From Bacteroidota bacterium (GTDB taxonomy: Bacteria > Bacteroidota > Bacteroidia > B-17B0 > Aurantibacillaceae), in contig JANYEQ010000035.1 in the NCBI GenBank assembly GCA_025363015.1, positions 1-64,000 on the forward strand: a stretch of 64,000 nucleotides of DNA, written 5' to 3'. Shown here in pieces: positions 25,288-33,359 of the stretch. A program made the position numbers and the translations under genes. The notes beneath the pieces were generated by a model. It did not search any database and was not told the DNA's origin. It was given only the letters and a program-made list of their open reading frames with translations. Within the stretch, counting starts at the first letter, position 1. Each line of letters begins with the position of its first letter.

Positions 25288-27360
25288 ATGCAAAAATTAT
25301 TTATTTTTTTAATGTTAGCAGTTTGCGGTAGTGTTAAAAGCCAAACGCTAAACATTCCGCCACGTTTAGCGTCCTATATGACAGGTACTCAATTTACTGC
25401 TGCTATTGCGCCGCTTAGTTTTACAGCCCGCGAAAATTTAATTTATAACGAATTTATAAAAGGTAATGTACCTAATTTTTTACGTACGTTAACACCAGTA
25501 ACATCTACCGCCATTATTAGTAGCAGTTTGCAAAGCGTTACGTATTATGTTATACCTGATTATATAGCTATTGGAAGTGATATTGATTATTTTTTATGCC
25601 CTATGTCGCCTATTATTGCTACAAAAATAGCCGATAGTATTGGTTGCACTTTACCCACTCGTAAAATGGTAAATGATATTTATGCCCAAGCGAATTTAAC
25701 GTTAACACCACTAACAATATCAGCAAGTGGCACTATGACAACCGTTCAAGCCTTTGCGCAACACAATAATATGGTGGGCTCGCAACGCAGTAGTTTTACA
25801 AATACATTAGGTACGGCAACTAGTGGTGATAAAAAAGATGTAATTATTTCTAATCAAATTTATACAACCTCTAATCGCGTTATAATTTACGGTTGGCATA
25901 CTTCGGTTGGTAATCCTATTCAACCGCTTACCAATGTTCATGCCGATACTTACATGGATTACAGCCATGGTATTAGATTGGTACAAAACGCTATATTATA
26001 TAATGGTAATCCTACCACTATAAAAAACATGTTACAATCGTCAACATTAAATACTTTATTGAGTGATGAGGGTGTGATTGCTCAGCCTTATTACCCTTAT
26101 TTTACACCAGTTGGTAGTTTAAGCACACCAATATCTTTTGCAGTTGTTAATAAAGTAAATAATAGCATCGAAATAAAAGTTAAAAATGATAATAATGCCA
26201 CTCATTATAAAATTTATACAAGCACTAACGGCACAGTATTTAACCCACCTGTTACACAATTAAAAACAAATTTAATTTTATCGCCAACTGTAGGGCAAAT
26301 TTGTTATATAAAAATTGCAGCATACAATACTACTTATTCCATTACCTCTAATATTTCAGAAGTTCTGGCTGCAGTACCCTGCAACTATCAAGATAGTGTT
26401 TTAATAGTAAACGGTTTTGATAGAACGATAACAGGTAATACATATGATTTTATTCGTCAGCATGGCTCGTCAATAAAAAATTGTAATAAAAACTTTTCTT
26501 CGGCTACTAACGAAGCCATACAAGATGGTCTTATAAATTTAGCAACTTACAAAGCTGTTGATTGGCTGTTGGGCAAAGAAAGTACGGCTAACCAAACCTT
26601 TAATAGTAGTGAGCAAATTTTGGTTCAAAACTATTTAAAACAAGGCGGTAATTTTTTTACAAGTGGTTCTGAAATTGGGTGGGATTTGGATAACAGTGGT
26701 ACAACAACCGATAAGGCATTTTATAATAATTATTTAAAAGCAAGTTATGTGGCCGATTCGCCCAATAACCAAGCTAGCACTTGGTATAAAACATTAAATG
26801 AAACTACTGCTAGTATTTTTAATTTTAATGATACTACTACTTTTGATAATGGAAGTAATGGAATCTATAATGTAGATTATCCAGATGTAATAAACTCTTT
26901 AAATGGAAGTATAGCTACCTTGCGTTATACAAATGCCACAACAAGTAAATCAGCTATTTATTTTTCTGGATTATTTAGTGGTGGCACTAGCAATGGCAAA
27001 TTGGTATATTTCGGGTTTCCGTTTGAAACAATTTATCCTGCTACTAAACGTAATAGTATGATGAATGATATTTTAAATTTCTTTTTTGTTAGCACTATTG
27101 TTACCGAATTTTTGGCTAATACTAAAACTAACGAAATTTTAATCTACCCAAACCCATGCACAGATATAGTTACTATACATTCTACCCAACCCATTATTAA
27201 ATGGGAGTTAACAGATATAACAGGAAAATTAATTTTCGAAAAAACAATAAATTCTGTTATCGAAACTATTGATGTCAATCAATTTATTAATGGGGTTTAC
27301 TTTTTAAAAGTACAACAAGAGAAAGATATTTTTGTGAGAAAAATTACGATTATTCATTAG
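25288..27360 (+). CDS. Secreted protein with T9SS type A sorting domain
   Basis: The 690-residue protein has a signal peptide (to VKSQ) and ends in a T9SS C-terminal domain: IYPNPCTDIVTI, WELTDITGKLIFEK, FINGVYFLKVQ (about 612-690). The middle holds a region with THYKIYTSTNGTVFNPP like a fibronectin III strand set and a putative golvesin/xanthan-lyase-like C-terminal part. The N-terminal 270 residues are unrecognised but include YGWHT and DYSHGIRLVQN. It is exported to the surface by the T9SS. The last base of its stop codon is the left junction of the cassette. Confidence 0.82.
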   Translation: MQKLFIFLMLAVCGSVKSQTLNIPPRLASYMTGTQFTAAIAPLSFTARENLIYNEFIKGNVPNFLRTLTPVTSTAIISSSLQSVTYYVIPDYIAIGSDIDYFLCPMSPIIATKIADSIGCTLPTRKMVNDIYAQANLTLTPLTISASGTMTTVQAFAQHNNMVGSQRSSFTNTLGTATSGDKKDVIISNQIYTTSNRVIIYGWHTSVGNPIQPLTNVHADTYMDYSHGIRLVQNAILYNGNPTTIKNMLQSSTLNTLLSDEGVIAQPYYPYFTPVGSLSTPISFAVVNKVNNSIEIKVKNDNNATHYKIYTSTNGTVFNPPVTQLKTNLILSPTVGQICYIKIAAYNTTYSITSNISEVLAAVPCNYQDSVLIVNGFDRTITGNTYDFIRQHGSSIKNCNKNFSSATNEAIQDGLINLATYKAVDWLLGKESTANQTFNSSEQILVQNYLKQGGNFFTSGSEIGWDLDNSGTTTDKAFYNNYLKASYVADSPNNQASTWYKTLNETTASIFNFNDTTTFDNGSNGIYNVDYPDVINSLNGSIATLRYTNATTSKSAIYFSGLFSGGTSNGKLVYFGFPFETIYPATKRNSMMNDILNFFFVSTIVTEFLANTKTNEILIYPNPCTDIVTIHSTQPIIKWELTDITGKLIFEKTINSVIETIDVNQFINGVYFLKVQQEKDIFVRKITIIH

Positions 27361-28261
27361 TTATGCCCCATTTATGCACACAAGACAAATGAAAAGACTT
27401 CTACTATATATCTCGACTTTTCTTGTCGCCTGCTCTCCTTTGACAAACGTCAGATTCTTAAAATTTCCTCCGAGTGACTTCCGCATCAATAACAATATAT
27501 TGAAAACTAACGGCTATTATTATTGTGAAAAACAAACGACACGATACTGTAGACGCATACCTTCTAATCACATTGCAGACACTGCTTCGAAATTTAATGA
27601 ACGATATATCAGTGCTTTCTTTTTATTTAATGATGGGTATGCGTATCATACAGGCGGTTTAATTATCGCTGGCGTAAATAGACCTGGATTTTATAGTTCA
27701 TATGACTATTGTGACAATTTAGCCGAATTCAATACTTTCAAATCTGCTCGAGAAGTTTTCGAAGATCATTTGAGTAAAAACTATGTTGGTAGAAACTCAC
27801 TCCACGACAAAGGAGTGTTTCACTTACAGCGTGACACAATTCATTTCCAAATATACCAAAGTGGTTCACATTCGCTAGTTTTGACGGAACATTTCGGAAT
27901 TATTCTTAACGACACAACATTCCGACTAATTAAAACAATAAGACATCAAAACACTTTTCCTAAGACCAAACCAATCGTTAATAATCTAGATGACCTTTAT
28001 CAGTTTAAAAGTCATAATCGTAAGGCCGACTCGACAAATTACTTACGCGACAATAGGATCAAAATCGAAAAATAAACGAGGCATAACACGGGGCAATTGC
28101 GTCAGCGGGTTTGACGGGTATTTTTTTACTTTGCTTTTGCCCCTTTTGGACTTTTATTTTCATAAAGCAAAAAAGAAAATGTTTTGTATATTTAAATTTA
28201 GTTTTCGGTTGGTAGACGGTTTAACGGTTTTTATACCCGCCGAATGCAAGCCCCGAAAACG
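27361..28261 (+). mobile_element. Integron-like gene cassette, 901 bp, one gene plus attC-like 3' end
   Basis: The insert begins at G|TTATGC (27360/27361), immediately after the stop of the T9SS gene, and ends at G|TTAGC (28261/28262), at the stop of the rluA-type gene. It carries one promoterless-looking plus-strand gene and then a structured GC-richer site. The heptamer GCATAAC (28081-28087) is the exact complement of the left junction heptamer GTTATGC, as expected if the circular form joined these ends in one attC. Base composition and codon use differ from both neighbours. No integrase is in the window, so insertion at a secondary site is inferred. Confidence 0.65.
27389..28075 (+). CDS. 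Cassette-borne hypothetical lipoprotein
   Basis: I choose the ATG at 27389 (MKRLLLYISTFLVACSP), which gives a clear lipobox near residue 15; the track start at 27374 adds five residues. The 228-residue product is not recognised. It contains YYYCEKQTTRYCRR, FFLFNDGYAYHTGG and HLQRDTIHFQIYQSG, suggesting a small beta-rich globular domain. Codon use (more C-ending and CG-containing codons) is unlike the flanking genes, in line with transfer. It lies alone in the putative cassette and faces the same way as the attC-like site, as cassette genes do. Confidence 0.75.
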   Translation: MKRLLLYISTFLVACSPLTNVRFLKFPPSDFRINNNILKTNGYYYCEKQTTRYCRRIPSNHIADTASKFNERYISAFFLFNDGYAYHTGGLIIAGVNRPGFYSSYDYCDNLAEFNTFKSAREVFEDHLSKNYVGRNSLHDKGVFHLQRDTIHFQIYQSGSHSLVLTEHFGIILNDTTFRLIKTIRHQNTFPKTKPIVNNLDDLYQFKSHNRKADSTNYLRDNRIKIEK

Positions 28262-28267
28262 TTAGCT
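28081..28267 (+). repeat. attC-like recombination site at the 3' end of the cassette
   Basis: The 5' arm GCATAACACGGGGCAATTGC and the 3' arm GCAAGCCCCGAAAACGTTAGC are complementary over CGGGGC/GCCCCG and TTGC/GCAA, with a small bulge. The inner pair CGGGTA/TACCCG extends the stem. GTTAGC at the end resembles the core site GTTRRRY, with cleavage after G at 28261. At about 187 bp it is longer than most class 1 attC sites, so a related Bacteroidota variant is proposed. Confidence 0.55.
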
Positions 28268-28993
28268 AAAAAAATAACCTCTTATTTTTATATTATTTTT
28301 AAAATAATTCCAAACAGAATCTTCAGTTACCGGAAAGGTAGTTACCGAAATTGGCTCTAATTTTATAGGATGTACAAAATTTAGTTTATAGCTGTGTAAG
28401 TGAATAAAGCCTCCATCATTTGTCCGATTAAATCCATATTTTAAATCGCCTTTAATGGGGCAACCAATAGCACTTAATTGGCAACGTATTTGATGATGTC
28501 TACCGGTATGTAAATCTACTTTTAGCAAATGATAATTATCGCTGCTGGCAATTAATTCATAATCTAATTCTGCCCTTAAACCGTTTTCTACAGGTTTAAA
28601 AAAGGCTTTACTCATATTTGTTTTTTCGTTTTTTATAAGGTAATGAACAAGTTTGTCTTTTAGTTTTGCGGGTTTATTTTTAACAACGGCTAAGTAGGTT
28701 TTAGTAATTGTTTTTTCTCTAAATAATTCGTTAAAACGCGTTAAGGCTTTGCTTGTTTTTGCAAAAATAATTAAACCGCTTACGGGCCTGTCTAATCGAT
28801 GAATTACTCCACAAAATACGTTGCCAGGTTTTAAATCACGATTTTTTAAAAAGGTTTTAATTTTTTCGCTTAAAGGTATATCGCCTGTTTTATCACCTTG
28901 CACTAACTCGCCAGGTAACTTATTAATGATGATAATGTGATTATCTTCATAAACAATTTGTTGTTCTAAAATTGTATCCTTTTTAATTTCCAC
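28262..28993 (-). CDS. RluA family RNA pseudouridine synthase
   Basis: The 243-residue enzyme lacks an S4 domain and has the RluA catalytic motif HRLDRPVSGLIIFAKT with the nucleophile Asp (about D68), followed by KTYLAVV and the closing LHTGRHHQIRCQLSAIGCPI. It converts uridine to pseudouridine in rRNA or tRNA; the target cannot be set from sequence (RluC/TruC-like are alternatives). Its stop codon abuts the right end of the cassette but the gene looks complete. It is 2 bases after argS. Confidence 0.9.
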   Translation of the reverse strand: MEIKKDTILEQQIVYEDNHIIIINKLPGELVQGDKTGDIPLSEKIKTFLKNRDLKPGNVFCGVIHRLDRPVSGLIIFAKTSKALTRFNELFREKTITKTYLAVVKNKPAKLKDKLVHYLIKNEKTNMSKAFFKPVENGLRAELDYELIASSDNYHLLKVDLHTGRHHQIRCQLSAIGCPIKGDLKYGFNRTNDGGFIHLHSYKLNFVHPIKLEPISVTTFPVTEDSVWNYFKNNIKIRGYFFS

Positions 28994-28995
28994 AA

Positions 28996-30777
28996 TTACA
29001 TCCTCTCTGGAACATTAATACCTAATAAATTCATAGCATTATAAAGTGTTTGAGAGCAGGTAAAAGATAATTGTAATCTAAATCTTTTAATCGTTTCATC
29101 TTCTTCTTTTAAAATATTAAACTCATGATAAAAACGATTGTATAATTTTGTCAATTCATACGCATAATTAGCTACAATGCTTGGGTTATAAAGCTTAGCG
29201 GCTTCTTCAACCGTTCCTTCAAAATCGTAAATTAATTTTATTAATTCTTTTTCAATTTGGTTAAAGCTAACCGTTTGCAACTGTGTATCAAAATTCAAAT
29301 CTGTTTTTCGTATAACAGATTTTATTCGGGCATAAGTATATTGTATAAATGGCCCTGTATGCCCATTAAAATCAATACTTTCTTTAGGATCAAACAGCAT
29401 TTTCTTTTTAGGATCTACTTTTAAAATAAAATACTTTAAAGCGCCCATGCTTATTGTACGGTACAATTCTTTTAATTCATCTTCCGTAAAATTAGCTACT
29501 TTGCCCAACTCTTCGGTAGTTTGCTGGGCAGTGTTAAACATTTCATTTATCAAATCATCCGCATCAACTACAGTACCTTCGCGGCTTTTCATTTTACCTT
29601 CGGGTAATTCAACCATACCGTAACTTAAATGATAACACTCCTTAGCCCATTGGTAGCCTAACTTTTCTAATATTTTAAACAACACTTTAAAATGATAATC
29701 TTGCTCGTTACCAACCGTATAAATTAATTGATTAAGCTGTGGAAATTCTTTAAAGCGTTCAATGGCGGTGCCAATATCTTGTGTAATGTAAACGCTGGTG
29801 CCATCGCTACGTAATACTATTTTTTCATCCAAACCTTCGGCAGTTAAATCAATGGCAACACTTCCGTTTTCTTTTTTATAAAATATATTTTTTTGTAAAC
29901 CTTCCTGCACCAATTCTTTTCCTAATAAATAGGTGTTGCTTTCGTAATACATTTTATCAAAGTCAACCCCAAGACTTTTGTAGGTAACGGCAAATCCATT
30001 GTACACCCAACCATTCATTTTTTTCCACAAATCAACAACTTCTTTATCTCCTGCTTCCCATTTCAAAAGCATTTGTTGTGCTTCTATAATTAAAGGTGCT
30101 AGTTTTTCAGCTTCTTCTTTTGTTTTACCTTTATTTACTAATTCTTCTATTTGTTTTTTATATTCTTTATCAAAAATAACGTAGTACTTTCCTACCAAAT
30201 GGTCGCCTTTTAATCCACTACTTTCGGGTGTTTCGCCATTACCCCATTTTTGCCAAGCCAGCATACTTTTACAAATGTGTATGCCTCTATCGTTAATAAT
30301 ATTAGCTTTTATAACGGTATGGCCGGCACCTTTTAAAATTTGAGCTACTGAATAACCCACTAAATTATTACGCACATGCCCTAAATGCAATGGTTTATTG
30401 GTATTGGGCGAAGAATATTCTAACATTACCGTTTTACCACTACTATTAGGATTTTTTAGGCCAATAGTTGCATTACTTTTGATGGAATTAAAATAATTTA
30501 ACCAAAACGTATCAGATAAAGTAATATTTAAAAAGCCTTTAACAACATTAAAAGCCACAATCTGAGGTTCGTTTGCTATTAAATAAGCGCCAATATCGTT
30601 CCCAATTTGTTCAGGAGATTTTTTTGTTTCTTTTGTAAAAGCAAAAGTTACTAATGTAAAATCACCTTCAAATTCTTTTCGTGTTTTTTGAAATGAAAGC
30701 GGTAAATTATTTAAATTATAAAGTTGAGTAATGCCTTTTTTAACGGCATTTTGCAAAATATGTTCAGCAATAATCAT
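28996..30777 (-). CDS. argS: Arginine-tRNA ligase
   Basis: ArgS charges tRNA-Arg. The 593-residue class I enzyme shows the N-terminal additional domain, the HIGH-type motif HLGHVRN (about 136-142), YTVGNEQDYHFKVLFKIL, and the KMSKS-equivalent KMKSREG (about 410), then GHTGPFIQYTYARIKSV and the all-helical anticodon-binding domain ending INVPERM. Length and order are normal. It heads a two-gene unit with the pseudouridine synthase. Confidence 0.97.
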   Translation of the reverse strand: MIIAEHILQNAVKKGITQLYNLNNLPLSFQKTRKEFEGDFTLVTFAFTKETKKSPEQIGNDIGAYLIANEPQIVAFNVVKGFLNITLSDTFWLNYFNSIKSNATIGLKNPNSSGKTVMLEYSSPNTNKPLHLGHVRNNLVGYSVAQILKGAGHTVIKANIINDRGIHICKSMLAWQKWGNGETPESSGLKGDHLVGKYYVIFDKEYKKQIEELVNKGKTKEEAEKLAPLIIEAQQMLLKWEAGDKEVVDLWKKMNGWVYNGFAVTYKSLGVDFDKMYYESNTYLLGKELVQEGLQKNIFYKKENGSVAIDLTAEGLDEKIVLRSDGTSVYITQDIGTAIERFKEFPQLNQLIYTVGNEQDYHFKVLFKILEKLGYQWAKECYHLSYGMVELPEGKMKSREGTVVDADDLINEMFNTAQQTTEELGKVANFTEDELKELYRTISMGALKYFILKVDPKKKMLFDPKESIDFNGHTGPFIQYTYARIKSVIRKTDLNFDTQLQTVSFNQIEKELIKLIYDFEGTVEEAAKLYNPSIVANYAYELTKLYNRFYHEFNILKEEDETIKRFRLQLSFTCSQTLYNAMNLLGINVPERM

Positions 30778-30798
30778 AAAACAAAGGTAAAAGAAATT

Positions 30799-31329
30799 TT
30801 AAAGTGGCTCAATGCCATTTACCATTTCGTAAAGTTCTTTTTCAACAGTAGGATTCAAAAGATTAGCGCTCTCTTGCCAAGCGTAAATGATGTAACTTCT
30901 GTCTTCTATTTTTGTTAAATATCGAATAACGTTGTACGATTTTTTAGCAGTTTTTGTATCCGTAAAATAGGATGATTTTTTTTGAAATGAGAAAAAACTA
31001 TTTTTGGTTTTGTCGTATTTCTCAACATTTTCAAAACGCAAGGAGCCTACAAAATTACGTTTGGCAGAATCTAATCCTGAAGTTGTAGTTGGGTAAATAA
31101 CTACATTCATTTTACCATTTTTATGCGCTTTAAAAAACAGAATACCAGCACATTTGCAAAGCTGATTATTGCCTGATTCCCATGGCTGTTCAGCAACATA
31201 GGTTTCTGCGTTCCAGTTTTCGGGTAAATTATATTTTAATTTTAATTCTTTTACTTTTACCACTTTTTGAGCAGTAATAACTAACGAAAGGCTTAAGCAA
31301 AAAAACAGACAAATTTTTTTCATACACAT
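30799..31329 (-). CDS. Hypothetical secreted protein
   Basis: The 176-residue product has a signal peptide (start MCMKKICLFFCLSLSLVITAQ; the second Met at residue 3 may be the real start). The mature part has KLKYNLPENWNAETYV, CKCAGILFF and YLTKIEDRSYIIYAWQ; it is not recognised. Two Cys in CKC may bind metal or form a disulfide. It ends 21 bases before argS in the same direction, so co-transcription is possible. Confidence 0.65.
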   Translation of the reverse strand: MCMKKICLFFCLSLSLVITAQKVVKVKELKLKYNLPENWNAETYVAEQPWESGNNQLCKCAGILFFKAHKNGKMNVVIYPTTTSGLDSAKRNFVGSLRFENVEKYDKTKNSFFSFQKKSSYFTDTKTAKKSYNVIRYLTKIEDRSYIIYAWQESANLLNPTVEKELYEMVNGIEPL

Positions 31330-31407
31330 ACTTATTTAAATTTAGTTAAAAATACAAATAAGCCCAATATAATACGTAAATTTGTATACGTTCTTTATTA
31401 TAAATTA

Positions 31408-31437
31408 TTAAAATGTAACTTTATTTTTACATTTTAA
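31408..31437. promoter_or_regulatory. Inverted repeat upstream of tmRNA
   Basis: TTAAAATGTAA and TTACATTTTAA are perfect 11-base arms separated by 8 bases, ending 17 bases before the tmRNA. A TAAATTTG sequence at about 31377-31384 matches the Bacteroidota -7 element TAnnTTTG and may be the promoter, in which case the hairpin lies in the 5' leader removed by RNase P. Confidence 0.3.
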
Positions 31438-31454
31438 ATTTATAATTTTTTATT

Positions 31455-31822
31455 GGGTCCGACCGGTTTTGACAGTGAGCGCATCAAATAAGTAAGCATG
31501 TAGAGCGTTGTAAGACGAGCTCTTTAAACTGAACTTTCAAAATTTTTATTTGGCGAAGAGAATTCTTACGCTATGGCTGCTTAATCTAGGATTTAGCAAC
31601 CGTTGCTTATTTCGGAGCTAAACTGCTCTGCGCCGATTTTTAAGTATCATAAATGCGTAGTTTGTTTTTAGAATGCTATTACTAAGAACAATATTAATAG
31701 CTAAGATAAAATTTGGTTTAAATTAACGCCTGATTTTGTATTAAAACCAAGTTAATTTTAAACGTGTAGAAAGCTTATTTTTTCCTTATTTGGACGAGAG
31801 TTCGAATCTCTCCGGATCCACC
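31455..31822 (+). ncRNA. ssrA: Transfer-messenger RNA (tmRNA)
   Basis: The 5' end GGGTCCGACCGGTTTTGACA and the 3' end with the T-arm GAGAGTTCGAATCTCTC and acceptor CGGATCC are the two halves of the tRNA-like domain; GGGTCCG pairs with CGGATCC through one G-U. The resume frame at about 31552-31584 reads GGC GAA GAG AAT TCT TAC GCT ATG GCT GCT TAA, giving the tag (A)GEENSYAMAA, of typical Bacteroidota form. The last A of CCA is not clearly encoded (ACC then T). tmRNA rescues stalled ribosomes with SmpB. A strong terminator follows at once. Confidence 0.96.
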
Positions 31823-31823
31823 T

Positions 31824-31865
31824 AAAGGGACAAACTTAAATTTTTGAGTTTGTCCCTTTTTTATT
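31824..31865 (+). terminator. Rho-independent terminator of tmRNA
   Basis: AAAGGGACAAACT and AGTTTGTCCCTTT form a 13-bp stem around a 10-base AT loop, followed by a run of T. It begins 1-2 bases after the mature 3' end. Confidence 0.9.
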
Positions 31866-31920
31866 TCCTCCAAAACCCTTATCAATATTAGCTTTCAAAA
31901 ATTCCTGTTTTTAAAATTGT

Positions 31921-31990
31921 GAGTTCGAACTTTTTCCGGAAAATCACGTTTTTGGCCTAGTATCTTTAAGGGATTCGAACTTTTTGAGTT
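31921..31990 (+). repeat. T-arm-like sequences downstream of tmRNA
   Basis: GAGTTCGAACTTTTTCCGGA (31921-31940) resembles the tmRNA 3' end GAGTTCGAATCTCTCCGGA (31798-31816), and GGGATTCGAACTTTTTGAG (about 31970-31988) is a weaker echo. These could be remnants of attachment sites left by elements that use ssrA as target. The likeness is short and no integrase is present. Confidence 0.35.
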
Positions 31991-33096
31991 TATTTTTTCA
32001 AGAGGTTAAATAATTCTGTGTTTATATAAAGTGTTTCTTTCCACACCTTTTTGGATTTTAAAACTTCAATTTTTTCTAGCTCTTTAAGATATTTTGATGC
32101 TGTAATTCGCGAAACACCTAATCGATTTTCTAAATATTCGCTTTTACAATAAGGCTGTTCAAATAATATTTCAATCAATTCTTTACTATAAATTTTAGGA
32201 ATCATTTTTTGCACCGCTCCTTTTGTTTGATCAAACAATTTGTTTATTCTGTTAACCTGAAAAATTGTTTCATTTGCGGTTAATTCTATCCCTTTCAAAA
32301 TAAATAAAATCCAAGCCTCCCAATTTTGTTTTGTTCTAACTTCTTGTAACAATTTATAATAATCAGATTTGTTTTCTATTATATAACCGCTTAAAAATAA
32401 CACAGGGTTTTCAATCAGACCGTTCATAATAATACATAAAACATTTATTATCCTTCCAGTACGGCCATTTCCATCATAAAAAGGATGAATACTTTCAAAC
32501 TGATAATGTTGAACAGCCATTTTTATTAAGTGAGAAACATCATCTTCCTCATTTATGTATTGCTCATAGTTTCTCAATAGCCTATTTATAACATCAATAT
32601 TATCAGGAGGTGTATAAATCACTTTTCCTGTTGATGCATTTCGAAGAGCAGTACCAGGCAATTTCCTTATTCCTGCATTATTTTCTTCAAGTATTTTTTG
32701 AATTTCAATAATTGCATTTGTTGTTAGAAATGATTTCTTCTTTATAAAGTTCACTCCGTAAAGCATTGCCTCGCGGTATCGCAAAACTTCCTTTGTAGCC
32801 GTATCTATTTGAATACCTTTAGCAGAAAGAGCTAGGTATAATTTGTCTTGTGTTGTTATTACATTTTCTATTTCCGAACTAGCTCTAGCTTCTTTCAAAA
32901 TAACTGCATTAAGTAAAATCTCCGGATTAGGTAAAATGTGAACTCTTCCTTTTAATTCTGCCAATGCAACTGAAGATTTTACCAGTTGTCTTAAAACTTT
33001 TACGGTTTCAATTTTGTCTTTAGTAGGAGGTAAAAAAGGTAGATTATTGAATGCAATTTCACTATTCGGAACTATGTTTTTTTTACTTTTTGTCAT
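31990..33096 (-). CDS. Fic family protein (class II AMPylase-like)
   Basis: The 368-residue protein has a Fic_N region (about 20-110), with the inhibitory-helix motif SSEIEN (73-78, pattern S/T-x-x-x-E-G/N) on the N-terminal side, so it is class II. The active site HPFYDGNGRTGR (204-215) is complete. A C-terminal winged helix (about 300-368, SEYLENRLGVSRITASKYLKEL) is typical of this large bacterial group. Fic enzymes usually transfer AMP to a protein hydroxyl; the target is unknown. It lies between the tmRNA and a lipoprotein gene, possibly on a small island, and has repeats before its start. Confidence 0.92.
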   Translation of the reverse strand: MTKSKKNIVPNSEIAFNNLPFLPPTKDKIETVKVLRQLVKSSVALAELKGRVHILPNPEILLNAVILKEARASSEIENVITTQDKLYLALSAKGIQIDTATKEVLRYREAMLYGVNFIKKKSFLTTNAIIEIQKILEENNAGIRKLPGTALRNASTGKVIYTPPDNIDVINRLLRNYEQYINEEDDVSHLIKMAVQHYQFESIHPFYDGNGRTGRIINVLCIIMNGLIENPVLFLSGYIIENKSDYYKLLQEVRTKQNWEAWILFILKGIELTANETIFQVNRINKLFDQTKGAVQKMIPKIYSKELIEILFEQPYCKSEYLENRLGVSRITASKYLKELEKIEVLKSKKVWKETLYINTELFNLLKK

Positions 33097-33190
33097 GTAA
33101 AGCGTTTTTACTTGATGTTCTTGTCATGTAAAGATAATTAAAATATTTATACCTGACAAGCTTCTCGTGTATAGTTTTTATACATGAGAA
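33090..33190 (-). promoter_or_regulatory. Direct and inverted repeats upstream of the Fic gene
   Basis: TTGTCATGTAAAG occurs twice with a 31-base period (33090-33102 over the start codon, and 33121-33133). Further upstream TTCTCGTGTATA and TATACATGAGAA (33162-33190) form a 12-bp inverted repeat with one wobble. This layout suggests autoregulation, perhaps through the protein's own winged helix. Confidence 0.35.
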
Positions 33191-33305
33191 AATACGCCCT
33201 TTAAGGAAAACACTAACTGCTTATATATTGCTTTAAAACAGTTATTTTATTTAGGTGATCAAGAAAAAAGTTCGGAAAAATGTGGCTGGGCTTCACTAAT
33301 TTAAA

Positions 33306-33346
33306 CTAAAAAACCCTGTTTAGCTAACTAAACAGGGTTTTAATTT
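33306..33346 (-). terminator. Rho-independent terminator of the lipoprotein gene
   Basis: AAACCCTGTTTAG and CTAAACAGGGTTT form a perfect 13-bp stem with a 4-base loop. Read on the minus strand it is followed by TTTTT and lies just after the lipoprotein stop at 33360; T-rich bases on the other side make it potentially bidirectional. Confidence 0.85.
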
Positions 33347-33359
33347 TATAAACTATTAT

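Noticed and set aside
27990-28265. 91-aa ORF overlapping the end of the cassette gene
   Set aside because: It reads through the attC-like site in another frame; such ORFs are by-products of the site's composition.
33301-33346. CRISPR-like or transposon end at the perfect inverted repeat
   Set aside because: Single 13-bp stem with a T-tract right after a stop codon; a terminator explains it fully.
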